From Mercenaria mercenaria (taxonomy: Eukaryota > Mollusca > Bivalvia > Venerida > Veneridae): a stretch of DNA of 64,000 nt. The stretch is from contig NC_069362.1 of the NCBI RefSeq assembly GCF_021730395.1, forward strand, positions 66,729,501 to 66,793,500, in the 5' to 3' direction. Below are positions 35,901-44,967 of this stretch, in pieces; position 1 is the first letter of the stretch; each line of letters opens with the position of its first letter. The notes under the pieces were generated by a model, which did no database searches, was not told the origin of the DNA, and worked only from the letters and a program-made list of their open reading frames with translations. Made by a program: the position numbers and the translations under genes.

Positions 35901-37717
35901 CAGAAACGAAAAGGCAGTCCATCCCGTGAGTTCCTTACTGTGTACTGTTGCCTCTTAGACATTTTGGGTTTCTTCGAACTGAACTATCCGCGCACGAGTT
36001 CGGTTATTAATGGGCCAAAAATGCGATATTTCATCGTTCGATATAATTAAACTATCACCCGATTTTACATATTTCTGGTATTAACATGACAGCATTGAGT
36101 TGACTTTTTAAAAAAATTGTTTTTGTGTAACCACCAGTAATGCTTTTGTTTTCCTGGAAAAAAAAAACACTTACTCTACTGTTGCATTTTCAAAGTTCTT
36201 AAGGTATCCAATCCACAAACAGATAACATTTCGATGTCTGGTGATCCCATGGTTTTTGTAGTTTTGTCTGTGGGACAAGAATTAGTAAATAAGGTGCATA
36301 TAATAATATGCATGAATCAGTACATTAACTGCGAAATGATAAACCTTAGTAACTGGATTTTTTAGGGTATTATTGAAAACTCTGAAAAAAAAATCTATAA
36401 CATATTTTTTTCTCATGTAATTTATATTTTCATTTTCAGTAGACAATACACTTTCAAATGATGCCAAAATTATATGAGCTTACCATACATCAATATATGA
36501 TGTATTTAAATAGCACTGTTATATAGAACTTGTCATTTGTGGATTGGATACCTTATCGAATGCCCTGTTCAGTTCTTTTCAATCGCGCAAAGAAGCTCTG
36601 CCAACACCATTTGTAAACACGCACACCTTTTAACCTAGTTAGTATTTATTCACACCCATAAAAAACACTTAGTTTCGTAATATCATAATTTTATAGTAAA
36701 GTCAGTAGCTATGCTACTATACATTAAGAAACCTACCGGCGAAATACTTAATATAATGATAAAAACTATATCGTAGATTTTACGTATTTTGGCCTTTTTC
36801 GTCTCTGATTGGTTGCTCGTAGGTTCTTGATGAACAGCATTTATATACTGCATTCCCCATTTTGACTTCACTGCAGGGAATGATAAAACAACATTGGACG
36901 TCCTCCACATACCACATTTCTGTGCGCAAAATCTAAATTAGAGGGTGCGATACATGTATTACAAAGAATGTATTTTTCTGTTTCAGACGCATGGGTGACA
37001 CGTCTACCTCCCGTTGACCATTACGAAGAAAAAGTGCGTACACGTTATAATCAAATTTCAACAAACTTATGTTATTATTTTTAACGATCTTTGTAAGGTT
37101 TTGTATGAAAGCCAAATGCCTAGTCGTATCCGCGGGTAGTCGCTTACATAATTTATGAATATGTACCTCTATGGTTACGAACAAAATTTCTTTTTTTTTT
37201 GTTGTAGAGTAAAACATTGAAGTTCGATCCAGAGGAAGAGAATGTCATAGTTACTGATGTTCTACCAGACACCACACAAAGAACAGTCCAACCGGTCGTC
37301 ATGACAACAGCAGGACCTACCACTCAAACAGTGACGTATCAGGACTCCTATCAGCCGTATAAAGATGACAGTACGACAGCTACCCACATACGCCAGACGG
37401 CACGTGCAAGATCTGAGCGTGTAAGTTACGAACCTTACCACGTTCGTTTGCAAGTGTCTGAAGCGTCCCAGCAACCAGCTCATCATCTGTCGCAGACGAC
37501 ACATCCAGCTCAGCAATATTCACAATCGACACGTCCCGCCCAGCAGCTGTCACAGACGATGCCATCTAGGGGCGATGGAAAAGATATTTTTATACAACCT
37601 CACGTTCCGGCTAGCAATACTCCAGATATTCAAGCCGGCGTCGTGGTTTTTGATTCCGACGACGAAGCTGGAAACATTCCGGTAACTCGACAATCCGAAG
37701 ATGTTGTTTTGTTTTAA
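23877..37717 (+). CDS. Gene A: single-pass membrane protein with tiny ectodomain (5 exons)
   Basis: Joined exons 23877-23928, 33350-33455, 34766-34932 (or 34974), 36987-37033 and 37208-37717 give 293 (or 307) residues in one frame. Residues 1-18 are a signal peptide (MTAKIVLFCVLLLESITG) and residues 28-51 one transmembrane helix (VAASLAAFIFLIAIILLILV), so only about 9 residues face outside. A strongly basic juxtamembrane stretch follows (RDWYMRRQARRGRYR), then a Ser/Thr/Gln-rich tail with three tandem decapeptides of the LSQTTHPAQQ type, an acidic DSDDEA patch and the C-terminus EDVVLF, which fits a class II PDZ ligand. All junctions have GT..AG and matching phases (1, 2, 1, 0). Gene B downstream has the same start plan. 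I do not recognise the family. Shisa/WBP1/VOPP1-type proteins have a similar topology, but their cysteine-rich ectodomain is absent here unless it lies in an unseen exon. Role probably adaptor or scaffold; inference only. Confidence 0.72.
25005..26720. repeat. 63-bp satellite array in gene A intron 1
   Basis: About 20 nearly identical 63-bp units from about 25306 to 26545 ('acctctgttcaatgcagagt', 'tcacatttttagagattac', 'agtaagcgagtcgtcgctg') with older, diverged copies on both sides. Units vary at a few fixed sites (acaccg/acacag, tgtag/tgcag, gtc/gtt), giving subtypes. Because 63 is 21 codons, the array is open for hundreds of bases on both strands. These frames lack starts, splice context and composition of real proteins. 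Confidence 0.9.
26960..27450. repeat. Degenerate ATTGCATTGA-type repeats
   Basis: Loose recurrences of 'ggattgcattga', 'gattgcattgttacaa' and 'cgcctccaa..aggat' at 30-50 base spacing. Older and more diverged than the arrays on either side. Confidence 0.55.
27590..28440. repeat. 50-bp tandem array in gene A intron 1
   Basis: A 50-bp unit (CTTACATTGGTCACTACCAG then 'tccaaaattacatagatcacacagataagc') repeats about ten times to 28080. It grades into a ~48-bp GC-richer version ('cggcttccattggtcaccaccaatccggattgcgtgaccactgttg') up to about 28400. The internal GGTCACTACC/ATTGG pattern is kept in both. Confidence 0.85.
28441..29503. other. Intron 1 of gene A, plain stretch
   Basis: No exon with matching phase, no cysteine-rich frame, no recognised repeat. 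Confidence 0.35.
29504..30842 (+). mobile_element. Hairpin-ended dispersed repeat, copy 8, in gene A intron 1
   Basis: Starts 'tttttagctattgtgaccgcttgatgtccgtcgtcc' (the first hairpin arm is lost). It has five internal units ('ggcctagggctttgatatttggtatgtagcatcatctagtggtcctct', 'ccccctagggtcaaatatggccccgcc'), a 3' part with 'gacctactgacctac' and 'tttttaagatacagcc', and the end GATGAGCGATCCAGGGTCAA CTTGACCCTCTTGTT. It lies in the same orientation as the host gene, and it shows that the two internal texts (copies 2 and 4) belong to one element. Confidence 0.65.
30843..33039. other. Intron 1 of gene A with small duplications
   Basis: A poly-T tract (31020), a CA/CGCA-rich microsatellite (31250-31320), a ~58-bp direct duplication ('tacagtagtaaataaatttgctatatgttctatat', 31705-31810), and three ~37-bp repeats ('gtaaaacag.ggaatcgtagatacagtcta', 32215-32320). 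No exon seen. Confidence 0.5.
33040..33349 (+). repeat. Tandem repeat containing the intron 1 acceptor of gene A
   Basis: Alternating ~70-bp units ('acacagtgttatgatatctgtttctgacatgtttgatatc' and 'gtgttatgct.tatgtttcatatttgtttggttgatatctattgcag') in a ~153-bp higher period. The last unit carries the true acceptor TTGATATCTATTACAG. An earlier unit has the near-identical TTGATATCTATTGCAG ending at about 33195. Confidence 0.75.
33350..33455 (+). CDS. Gene A exon 2 (transmembrane helix)
   Basis: Acceptor ctattacag, 106 nt, donor CAGTG|GTGAGT. Enters in phase 1 and leaves in phase 2. Codes for AQAYSYNVGG and then about 24 uncharged hydrophobic residues. Confidence 0.78.
33456..34765. other. Gene A intron 2
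   Basis: Plain AT-rich intron, with no repeat of known type beyond short direct doublets ('cccctcttacgtctt' near 34610-34640). Confidence 0.4.
34766..34932 (+). CDS. Gene A exon 3 (basic juxtamembrane region)
   Basis: Acceptor tataacag. Two donors in the same phase are available, MP|GTAGTA at 34933 and PIT|GTACAC at 34975, so the exon is 167 or 209 nt and the protein differs by 14 residues. Codes for the Arg-rich segment and a Met-rich MEMNMRMHN stretch. Confidence 0.68.
34933..36986. other. Gene A intron 3
   Basis: Holds one MITE (36200-36554), a poly-A tract near 35072 and otherwise unremarkable AT-rich sequence. Confidence 0.4.
36200..36554. mobile_element. MITE with 20-bp perfect terminal inverted repeats
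   Basis: TAAGGTATCCAATCCACAAA at the left end is the exact reverse complement of TTTGTGGATTGGATACCTTA at the right end, 355 bp apart, with an AT-rich, non-coding interior. A short TA-type target duplication is possible but cannot be told from the repeat ends. Superfamily not recognised. Confidence 0.8.
36987..37033 (+). CDS. Gene A exon 4
   Basis: Acceptor ctgtttcag, 47 nt coding DAWVTRLPPVDHYEEK with the preceding base, donor AAA|GTGCGT, leaving phase 0. Confidence 0.65.
37208..37717 (+). CDS. Gene A exon 5 (cytoplasmic tail, stop)
   Basis: Acceptor ttttgttgtag after a T-run, then 169 codons and TAA. The tail is Thr/Gln/Ser-rich, with several tyrosines (TYQDSYQPY, SYEPY), three tandem decapeptides and the end EDVVLF. 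Composition and codon choice look like a real protein; antisense open frames here are shadows. No canonical AATAAA is seen in the next few hundred bases. Confidence 0.8.
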   Translation, partial: SKTLKFDPEEENVIVTDVLPDTTQRTVQPVVMTTAGPTTQTVTYQDSYQPYKDDSTTATHIRQTARARSERVSYEPYHVRLQVSEASQQPAHHLSQTTHPAQQYSQSTRPAQQLSQTMPSRGDGKDIFIQPHVPASNTPDIQAGVVVFDSDDEAGNIPVTRQSEDVVLF

Positions 37718-38301
37718 GTTCCAAGCTAATATATGATATAAATTGTTTATAGTGCTTACTTTTAAACATATATGACATTTTGCCTGGTTTTAAAGAATTA
37801 TATATTTTAAAAATCATCAAAATATTCCAAAGATATTTGATATTATTTTCATGTATGCCAAATATGTGCGCTTGTATAGTGTATACGAGAAAGGTACGCA
37901 TCTGTTGTATTTGAGAATATTATGCAAACGTTAAAGCATCGAGTAAAAAATATACTGTGATTTGCAAAACATTTTATTTCAAGTTTTAATAATTGTTTAG
38001 AGCCAAACTTTATCCATGGTTCAATTCCATCATATATCTTTGATATTATTCACTCACTGTGTGTTTGTACTGATATATAGATGAAATTTACTTATTGAAA
38101 CATTTTTCACCGAGTGGACATCAGATGCAGTATTTTCTCGACTTGCATCAAATATAAAAAGTAAATATGGTGTTCACGGGTGAAAGATATTTTGATCTTT
38201 CAAATATTTAGTAATTTTCTACTTACTTTAAAGTAACTGTTATCCATTCTGCAGTTTCGTACCAAATATATTTTACTCTAATAAGTCGATAGTTGAAAAA
38301 C
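37718..38301. other. 3' flank of gene A
   Basis: Probably 3'UTR at first. No AATAAA was found, so the transcript end is unknown. Confidence 0.35.
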
Positions 38302-38544
38302 ATATGAGCCGTGCCATCAGAAAACCAACATAGTGGCTTTGCGACCAGCATGGATCCAGACCAGCCTGCGCATCCGCGCAGTCTGGTCAGGATCCATGCT
38401 GTTCGCTAACAGTTTCTCTAATTCCAATAGACTTTGAAAGCGAACAGCATGGATCCTGACCAGACTGCGCGGATGCGCAGGCTGGTCTGGATCCATGCTG
38501 GTCGCAAAGCCACTATGTTGGTTTTCTCATGGCGCGGCTCATAT
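38302..38544. mobile_element. Foldback element, copy 1
   Basis: Two ~105-bp arms in inverted orientation ('atatgagccgtgccat.agaaaaccaacatagtgg', 'gcgaccagcatggatccagaccagcctgcgcatccgcgcagtctggtcaggatccatgctgttcgct') around a ~30-bp centre. The copy could form a long, nearly perfect hairpin. The same element, with a shortened left arm, is at 41809-42024. Non-coding; the open frames it creates (MDPDQTARMRRLVWIHAG) are a feature of the repeat. Confidence 0.85.
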
Positions 38545-38818
38545 AGTAAATTCAGTAATTCACTGAAGAAAATGGAATACTGTTTATTTCATGTAAATAA
38601 GAACTTGTATACCAGATCTATACTGAGTACATCTAGAAACGCAACACTTGGTCTACAGTCAATATTTTTGTAACATGATAATTAACCAGAAAACTGCACT
38701 TTTTCTTCTTCTTCTTCTTCCAGTTAGGTACATAACCGCATAACCGCTCTCTGGCGTATCGTCGTACACTGTTATTTACACGGGTGAAACACGAACGTTC
38801 TGTGCTAGTTAAAAACAT

Positions 38819-39660
38819 CTATTTTACAGTGCTGTTAAAAACGGTACGGTCATCTATCGGAGCTGGACTGCCTGCAACCTGGACCTGAAGATGTCTAGGG
38901 AGGTGCTGTCGACATCTGCCTGTGGTAGAATTCCAGAGATGTATTCCATTGGGGAAGAAGGAGAACTGGTCTGTCAGTGTTCTGGTGAATGGTAACAGGA
39001 ACTTCTGGGAATGGCCTCGCAGTGTAGTAGCTGGAGTGAGGTGTGTCTTTGGGATGTCCACTGGCTGATTTACTATGCGGTACATCATGACTGTCCTCGA
39101 CTGCGCTCGCCTTTCTAGTAGTTGTAGGCCACTGCAGTTTCTGAAGCATCTCTGTCACGCTACTTGATCTGTGGTAGTCACCAGTCACATACCTTACCGA
39201 TCCACGCTGGACCATTTCAAGTTTGTTTATGTTGTCCTTGGTGTATGGGTCCCAGATAACACTTCCATATTCAACTATTGGACGAACAAATGTCTTGTAG
39301 CAAAGGTCTTTTGTTGCTTTCGGGCATTGATAAGTATTTCTAGAGATAAAGGCTCTGGTGTTGTTTGCTTTCTTCACAGAAGAGTTAATATGGTTGTTCC
39401 AGCTTAGAGATTTGTGTATGTTGAGTCCAAGATATTTTGCTGAGTCGACTGATTCTAAAGTGTGACCATGGATGTCATATGGCATTTCTATAATGTTTCT
39501 TCTGTTTGAGATGTGGATGACCGGGCACTTCTGGGGGTGGAATTCCATCATCCGATCCGATTCCCACTCTTGCAGGTCTAACTGTAGAGACTTGGCATCG
39601 TCAGAGGTCTTAATTTCCGGTACAGGATACAGTCGTCTGCAAAAAGACGTGCAGTAGATT
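38819..39660 (-). mobile_element. LINE fragment (end of reverse transcriptase and C-terminal region)
   Basis: On the minus strand an RT active-site box, ARLFADDCILYR, lies at about 39640-39610. A 218-residue frame (39551-38895) then gives KYLGLNIHKSLSWNNHI, the LCYKTFVRPIVEYGSVIWDP block and VQRGSVRYVTGDY, the usual order downstream of a Jockey/CR1-type RT. The C-terminal FFPNGIHLWNS block sits in another frame (39088-38819). There is one frameshift just after the FADD box (around 39610) and another between the two later blocks (about 39060-39110). 5' truncated and dead. Exact clade not resolved. Confidence 0.75.
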
Positions 39661-40371
39661 GGCTGGATATTGATTTGACTTTTGGTGGGTTTTGGTTTTG
39701 GATGATAGTCAGGTTTCTACACGATTTTACAATATTACTACAAAAACTTCAAATATGCATGTACAAGGAAAGTATGGAAAAATCGAGGGGAAAATGTTGC
39801 GTTTCTAGATATACTGAGCATATATATACATTTTGTCTGTTGTATATGATTGCATACTGCTCATACCACAACCAGTTTAACTACAAAGACTGTTAGCTAG
39901 CTTTAAAACCAACAACGGTACTAACTTCATAACTCGAAGGTTTCAGTTTAACAGACTGTCTAAGCCACGTGAAATGTAAATTTTGATATTTTATCATTTT
40001 TGGACACTTTAAATGTGTACATTTATCATGACTACCAAAAGAGAACTTTTTGATGTTACAAAGACCATGATTACATAAAAGAATATCAGGGTGAAGCATA
40101 ACGTATTTATGTCACTTGCATGTTCGGGGACCCTGTGAACTTTATTGGTATCTGTGTAACGGGACACAAATCTCATACAATAAACGAGTAAAATAGCCGT
40201 AATTTTATTATGCTTTCATCTACGCACATTTCTGCGTTTTCTTTAATTCGAGTTCTATGTGTACATGGCAAATTTTGACGCCGCATTAATTTTGTAAATA
40301 TACCAAAGGCTTGAAAAAATAGTTCCAGTACTTATCCCCGCAATTTAAAAGGGAAACTGGCTTCTCTTTTG
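39661..40371. other. Unannotated intergenic stretch
   Basis: No supported gene or repeat. Confidence 0.3.
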
Positions 40372-40560
40372 GACGCAGTGGTCCAGTGGTAACACTGACT
40401 ACGAAACCAGGGTCGTGAGGTCGAGCCCCCGCTTCTCCTAATAAAAATTACTAACATTGGGATAAGAGTCAAACGTGTGGGTGCTTTACACCTGGCACAC
40501 TAAAGAACCTGGGAAGCTTTTGGAACTGAAGCGTCTTCTGTATCTTGCATTATTACATAC
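40372..40560 (+). mobile_element. tRNA-derived SINE
   Basis: Head with A-box TGGTCCAGTGGTAACACTG and B-box-like GGTCGAGCCCC. The body phrase 'gggtgctttacacctggcacactaaagaacctggg' reads like a conserved SINE central domain. It belongs to a different family from the V-SINEs and from the copy at 44008. The 3' end was not fixed. Confidence 0.6.
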
Positions 40561-40778
40561 TCGTTTCTATTCCCCGTAAAGTTACACTGGTACCGGAAAC
40601 GTCAAATTTTGTCCATACACTGACGCCTGAATTTCATATCGGGTGCGTGACGTAATTCAGTGTGTGTTGTTGCACTATATTGTCTATTTAGTTCAGTAAT
40701 GTCAATTCTGTTCAGGCTATTGAACATATATATGATATTTACATAATATTTATACATGTAGATGCGTATGTAATAAAA

Positions 40779-40904
40779 AGGTTATTATCTTTGCATCGGG
40801 AAGTATGCACTCGTTCTTCAGCGGAAGAATATTGCGCTCCTAAAGTCGCGCAATATTTCCGCTGAAGAACTCGTGCATATTTCCCGATACAAAGCTAATA
40901 ACCT
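40779..40904. repeat. 126-bp near-perfect inverted repeat
   Basis: Arms of about 59 bp (AGGTTATTATCTTTGCATCG..cttcagcggaagaatattgcgc) are separated by about 8 bases, with some seven mismatches or gaps. Either a tiny foldback MITE or a local palindrome. A transcript would form a long hairpin. Confidence 0.85.
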
Positions 40905-40984
40905 ATAACTATCCTCCCACTAACAGTCTTCTGGAGGAGCCGCCCATACCGGTGGCGACTATAAATAAACTTTTATACAAACAA

Positions 40985-41098
40985 ACTTCTCTCATACCTT
41001 CTTGGCGGTGGAAACCATATGGGGAATAAGGTGTCAAATGTAACTGATATAAGTTGTAGAATTCGCTCCACACTAGACCTAAAATAAATAAGTAAAAT
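40985..41098 (+). mobile_element. 5'-truncated SINE
   Basis: Matches the 3' half of the SINE at 44008-44265 ('cttctctcatacc.tc.tggcg.tgga', 'atataagttgtagaa', 'gacctaaaataaat'). Head lost. Confidence 0.6.
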
Positions 41099-41808
41099 TT
41101 AACGTCTTTAATTTCCATAACCAAGGTTGTATGATGATAATTTTGCACTTGATTATTATTACATAATTGTTACACATATTATATTTATCTTGTGCTTTAC
41201 TTTATATCGCATGTTTCTTACTGCCTTTATTCGGCAATAAATACTATTATTATTTTATTAGATTCTTGTTACCTTTATCTGAATCTTTGTAATAGATATA
41301 TTTTTGTATTTGGTCTCCCCCAAACTGTATAAATTCAGATCACTGAAGTGTGGCTAATTTCCGTTTATTCCATCCTTTCGTTCTAACGAAATAAAGACGT
41401 GTTGCAGTCTCGTTCTTCCCTCACCACCACAACGGAAAAACAATATTTTGCTGTTTTTGTTGTTGTCTCTGTATGTCGCCCCCGCCAAAACAACAGAACG
41501 AGAAGACATTACGCATTCGGTGCAGAAACAGCGTCAAGCGTCCAAAAATTGATATCTTTTCATTCTGTTGTTGTTGTGGTGGAAAAAAAAACAGAACAGT
41601 TATTTTTTGGACATTTTAGAAGACTTAGAAAAACAAATGTATGACTTAAGAATAATGAACACTGAAAAATCTTTACAATAAAATCAATACACCATACTAG
41701 TGTTTGCCATCAAGAATAGTACTTTGAATCAAAATTTAATCGGCGGTTAGTTTAACAGCTGGTTAAAGTTTCGAACAACTGGGCCCAGTTTGTCAATGAC
41801 ACATCCAT
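41099..41808. other. Intergenic, possible LINE tail and low-copy repeat
   Basis: The segment ending 'tttattcggcaataaatactattattatt' (about 41160-41265) looks like a LINE 3' tail, without coding sequence to confirm it. At 41400-41640 lies a sequence sharing 'tctgta.gt..cgcccccgcc' with 22845-22865, and with internal inverted phrases (cgttct..agaacg). No gene supported. Confidence 0.35.
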
Positions 41809-42024
41809 ATATGTGCCGCACCACGAGAAAACCAACATAGTGCATATGCGACCAGCATGGATCCAGACCAGCTTGCACATCAGCGCTAACGGTTTTTCTA
41901 ATTGCAGTAGGCTTTGAAAGCGAACAGCATGGATCCTGTTCAGACTGCGCGGATGCGCAGGCTGGTCTGGATCCATGCTGGTCGCAAAGGCACTATGTTG
42001 GTTTTCTCATGGCGCGGCTCATAT
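41809..42024. mobile_element. Foldback element, copy 2
   Basis: Same family as 38302-38544. The right arm is intact (GCGCGGATGCGCAGGCTGGT..'ggttttctcatggcgcggctcatat'); the left arm has lost about 30 bases and shows substitutions. Confidence 0.8.
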
Positions 42025-43834
42025 ACTCATATACTCTACGGTATAACAACTTGGACATCTGACTGCATTTCGCTATCACATGAACCATTTAGTGAGCAGT
42101 GGTTCCTTTCGGTTCTGTAGCATCACTATGTAAATTGTGAAATCTAGTGCTTACAATTCACAAAGACAATATCAGCAAAAATACCACGTGGAAATGGTTT
42201 CGTCCTCCGTGGGTATTATTTAAGTGGTGACGGGAAACAAAATAGAAGTGCGACACATCAATTGATATAAAATATTGGAAAAGCATCGTTATTGATTTTT
42301 GTCTGCGATAAAGAGAAATGAGATAGTCTTTAATTAAAACTGACTGGCAACAAAAATGTGTAATAAATCGATCTGCCTACTTTGCGTAGCATCATCAACA
42401 TGTTTAGAAAACGTTTTCAATTGTATAATATTCTATTTCAATAAAGATAACATCAGATATTCTTTCCACCCATTGATAACTCAGACTGATTTTCAAAGCT
42501 GTTAAAGAAAAACGTATTTCTTTTGACATGGGTTTACTATATTATATCAAGATAACCATCGTTTGCATTACAAGTAGTAATACACAGTTCACATCGTACA
42601 TATGTCATAAATCACGTATTGTATCTATTCATGTTTCAAGTGTCCTACAAACCTAACCGGTATATATCCAGGTTACATCCTACGCATCAGTCTGACCAGA
42701 AAATATATCCAGGTAAGATTCTAAATGCAAAGATACCCTAAAATTACAATGTACATTACGCATTCAGACATTCACATGGATATTTTCAGTAAAAGAAAAC
42801 TGTTTCTGATGTAGTGATTTCAAAACGCATGTAGCACGAAGAAATGTGTGAAGCTCTGCCGACGGTAATGCGGCGCAGAATGAGACCATGATACATGACA
42901 GCTAGCACGACCGTACGATACAAAGACGCAGTTTTGATTGTATTTGATTAATTTGAGATAATGTGTATTTTGTAATAGAATATAATGCGAGATACAGCGT
43001 ACGAACATTTCACAAGGCCCTAACAGGGTTCGGTACCCAACAATAACAAATCCTGTCACGGTAACAGCCAACACACAAACCACACCCAACATAAAAGTAG
43101 TTTGAGTATTATATAAATATAATTGATGTTTTATTGCTCTCACTGACTCTCCACTCTTTTGACGACATATCAATGTTTCTAACGCGTGTCTTATATTAGC
43201 TATGTTTTCATGTCATCTGTGTATTGTACGTGCCGTTTCTGTAGAGATTTAGGTTACAGAGGTTTAATGGACATAAAGTTAAAAAATAATGATTCATTTT
43301 AGCTATAATTTTTAATGATACTAATTTAATAAACTGAAAAGTGCCGGCAAAGAGACTAAAGTATTCTTGCGTTAGTTCCAAAATTAAAATAAAAAGAATA
43401 GACTCTTGAAATGTTTTGAACATATCACCAGATAAATACATGCAATACATGCCTATTTCTCGTTTACCAGTGAATGGGTGGGTGTATACCGTAATGGTAA
43501 CATAATTTTAGTAAAGTAATTTCTATCAATGTCATTATGATACGCCGACAGTGGACATTGATCATGTCGATTGACAGTAACATATAAAACATGCTTTTCC
43601 ATTAATTTATCATGCTTGTGTTTCACGCGCGGACTGAGTGGGTGACTGAGGCGAACCTTGTCTTGTAGGTTGCTTGGACATACCTTGTTGTGTTGATGGC
43701 TCAAACGGACATTGCCATATTGTATTTTTGGGCACACAACAGAATACTGGCAAATAAGGATGATGAGAAGGTATAGGGAATAGTGACTGCGACAAATGGG
43801 TTTTCATGGTAGGGAGACATGATTATACGAATGA
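42025..43834. other. Unannotated intergenic stretch
   Basis: AT-rich, several open frames of 80-117 codons on the minus strand without recognisable domains or splice support. Confidence 0.3.
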
Positions 43835-44007
43835 ACAAGAGCTGTCGGAGGACAGCATCGCTCGACTATTCAACAGCCTAATATAAAAGTTGAAACGGGG
43901 CACAATTTTGTAAAAATGCAATAGAGAGTGATGTAAACTGTAGAATGCATGTCCAGCTCTTGACAGTGGACATGTGTGTGAAGTTTCAATCCATTTCCAC
44001 CATTTCC
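43835..44007 (-). mobile_element. Hairpin-ended repeat end (minus strand)
   Basis: AACAAGAG followed by the hairpin GCTGTCGGAGGACAGC is the reverse complement of a 'hairpin + CTCTTGTT' terminus like those at 30842 and 7111, but from another family. The body ('ttgaaacggggcacaattttg', 'ctcttgacagtggacatgtgtgtgaagtttcaatcca') has no frame. A SINE abuts or interrupts it at 44008. Confidence 0.5.
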
Positions 44008-44265
44008 AGCTCGATAGCCTAGTGGTAGAGCGTCCGCTTCGAGAGTGGGAGGTCGTGGGTTCGATCCTCGGCCGCGTCATACCAAAGACGTGAAAAATGG
44101 TACCAGTAGCTCCCTTGCTTGACTCTCAGCATTAAGGCAAACTGGCCTCTCTTCTCTCATACCCTCGTGGCGATGGATTCCATCAAGAATGAGGTGGCGA
44201 GATTGATTAATATAAGTTGTAGAACTTGATTCACAATCGACCTAAAATAAATTATGTATAAACAA
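44008..44265 (+). mobile_element. tRNA-derived SINE, near full length
   Basis: Head with A-box TAGCCTAGTGGTAGAGCGTC and B-box GGTTCGATCCT, body 'cagcattaaggcaaactggcctctcttctctcataccctcgtggcgatgga', and tail 'aatataagttgtagaacttgattcacaatcgacctaaaataaatt'. The good Pol III boxes suggest a fairly young copy. It is a second tRNA-SINE family in the window, with a truncated relative at 40985. Confidence 0.75.
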
Positions 44266-44909
44266 TACAAAATCTTAGCCAAATAGTGACGCCGGCGCAC
44301 GGGTTAGTCTAATAACCCTGCCTATTCTTTGAATGGTAGAGCTAAAAACATCTTTGTGGAACGTTCGCTACAGATAAATAGTTCATATTTCATGGGGGGA
44401 AAACAGCAACTTTAATAGCTGTGTTTAACAATTTCATTCAAATGTTATGACACTTTTTAATACCATTTTGCAACATATCACGTCAGGTAAGTATTTCTGT
44501 TGAAAGTTATACCTAAAACTGTTTTATTTGAGGAAATGGGTCGCAATCAAGTCAAAACAAGAAAAGGACTTGATACGCACCTGTTTAACAGCAGACAAAA
44601 CATGGATTTGTCATTTTATTGTCATTTATAGCGCTTTTCCTAAGCCTAACATAATGTTATAAAGCACACCCGCGGATATCCACTTTTATATAGTATTGGT
44701 CGGAAACTATCTAAACATGGTTGTGTAAAGGCACTCAACCGCGTCAGAATAAACTATTAAACTGAACAAGTATTTTCTTTCAGTATATGATAATACGATC
44801 GCATACCGTGGTTTTCGAAACATGTAAATTAGTAAATATGGGCGAGGTTGCATGAACCCAAGTTTTAGGTTGTATGACTTCCTGATCTGGACTTAAAACA
44901 GGATTTACG
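44266..44909. promoter_or_regulatory. Upstream region of gene B
   Basis: A TATATA-like tract ('cttttatatagtattgg', about 44684-44700) lies about 215 bases before the ATG, a spacing like that in gene A. No other element can be supported. Confidence 0.3.
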
Positions 44910-44967
44910 ATGGCAGGGACCGCTGGGGCAGCCCTTTTTGGGATTGTCTTGCTGTCTGCGTGTCCAG
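44910..44967 (+). CDS. Gene B exon 1 (signal peptide)
   Basis: ATG in context ttacgATGGC, hydrophobic run ALFGIVLLSAC, donor CCAG|GTAAGA leaving phase 1. Confidence 0.72.

Noticed and set aside
37262-37565. Antisense frames over gene A exon 5
   Set aside because: Shadows of a clear coding exon.
43823-44080. 85-codon minus-strand frame
   Set aside because: Antisense of a tRNA-derived SINE head.
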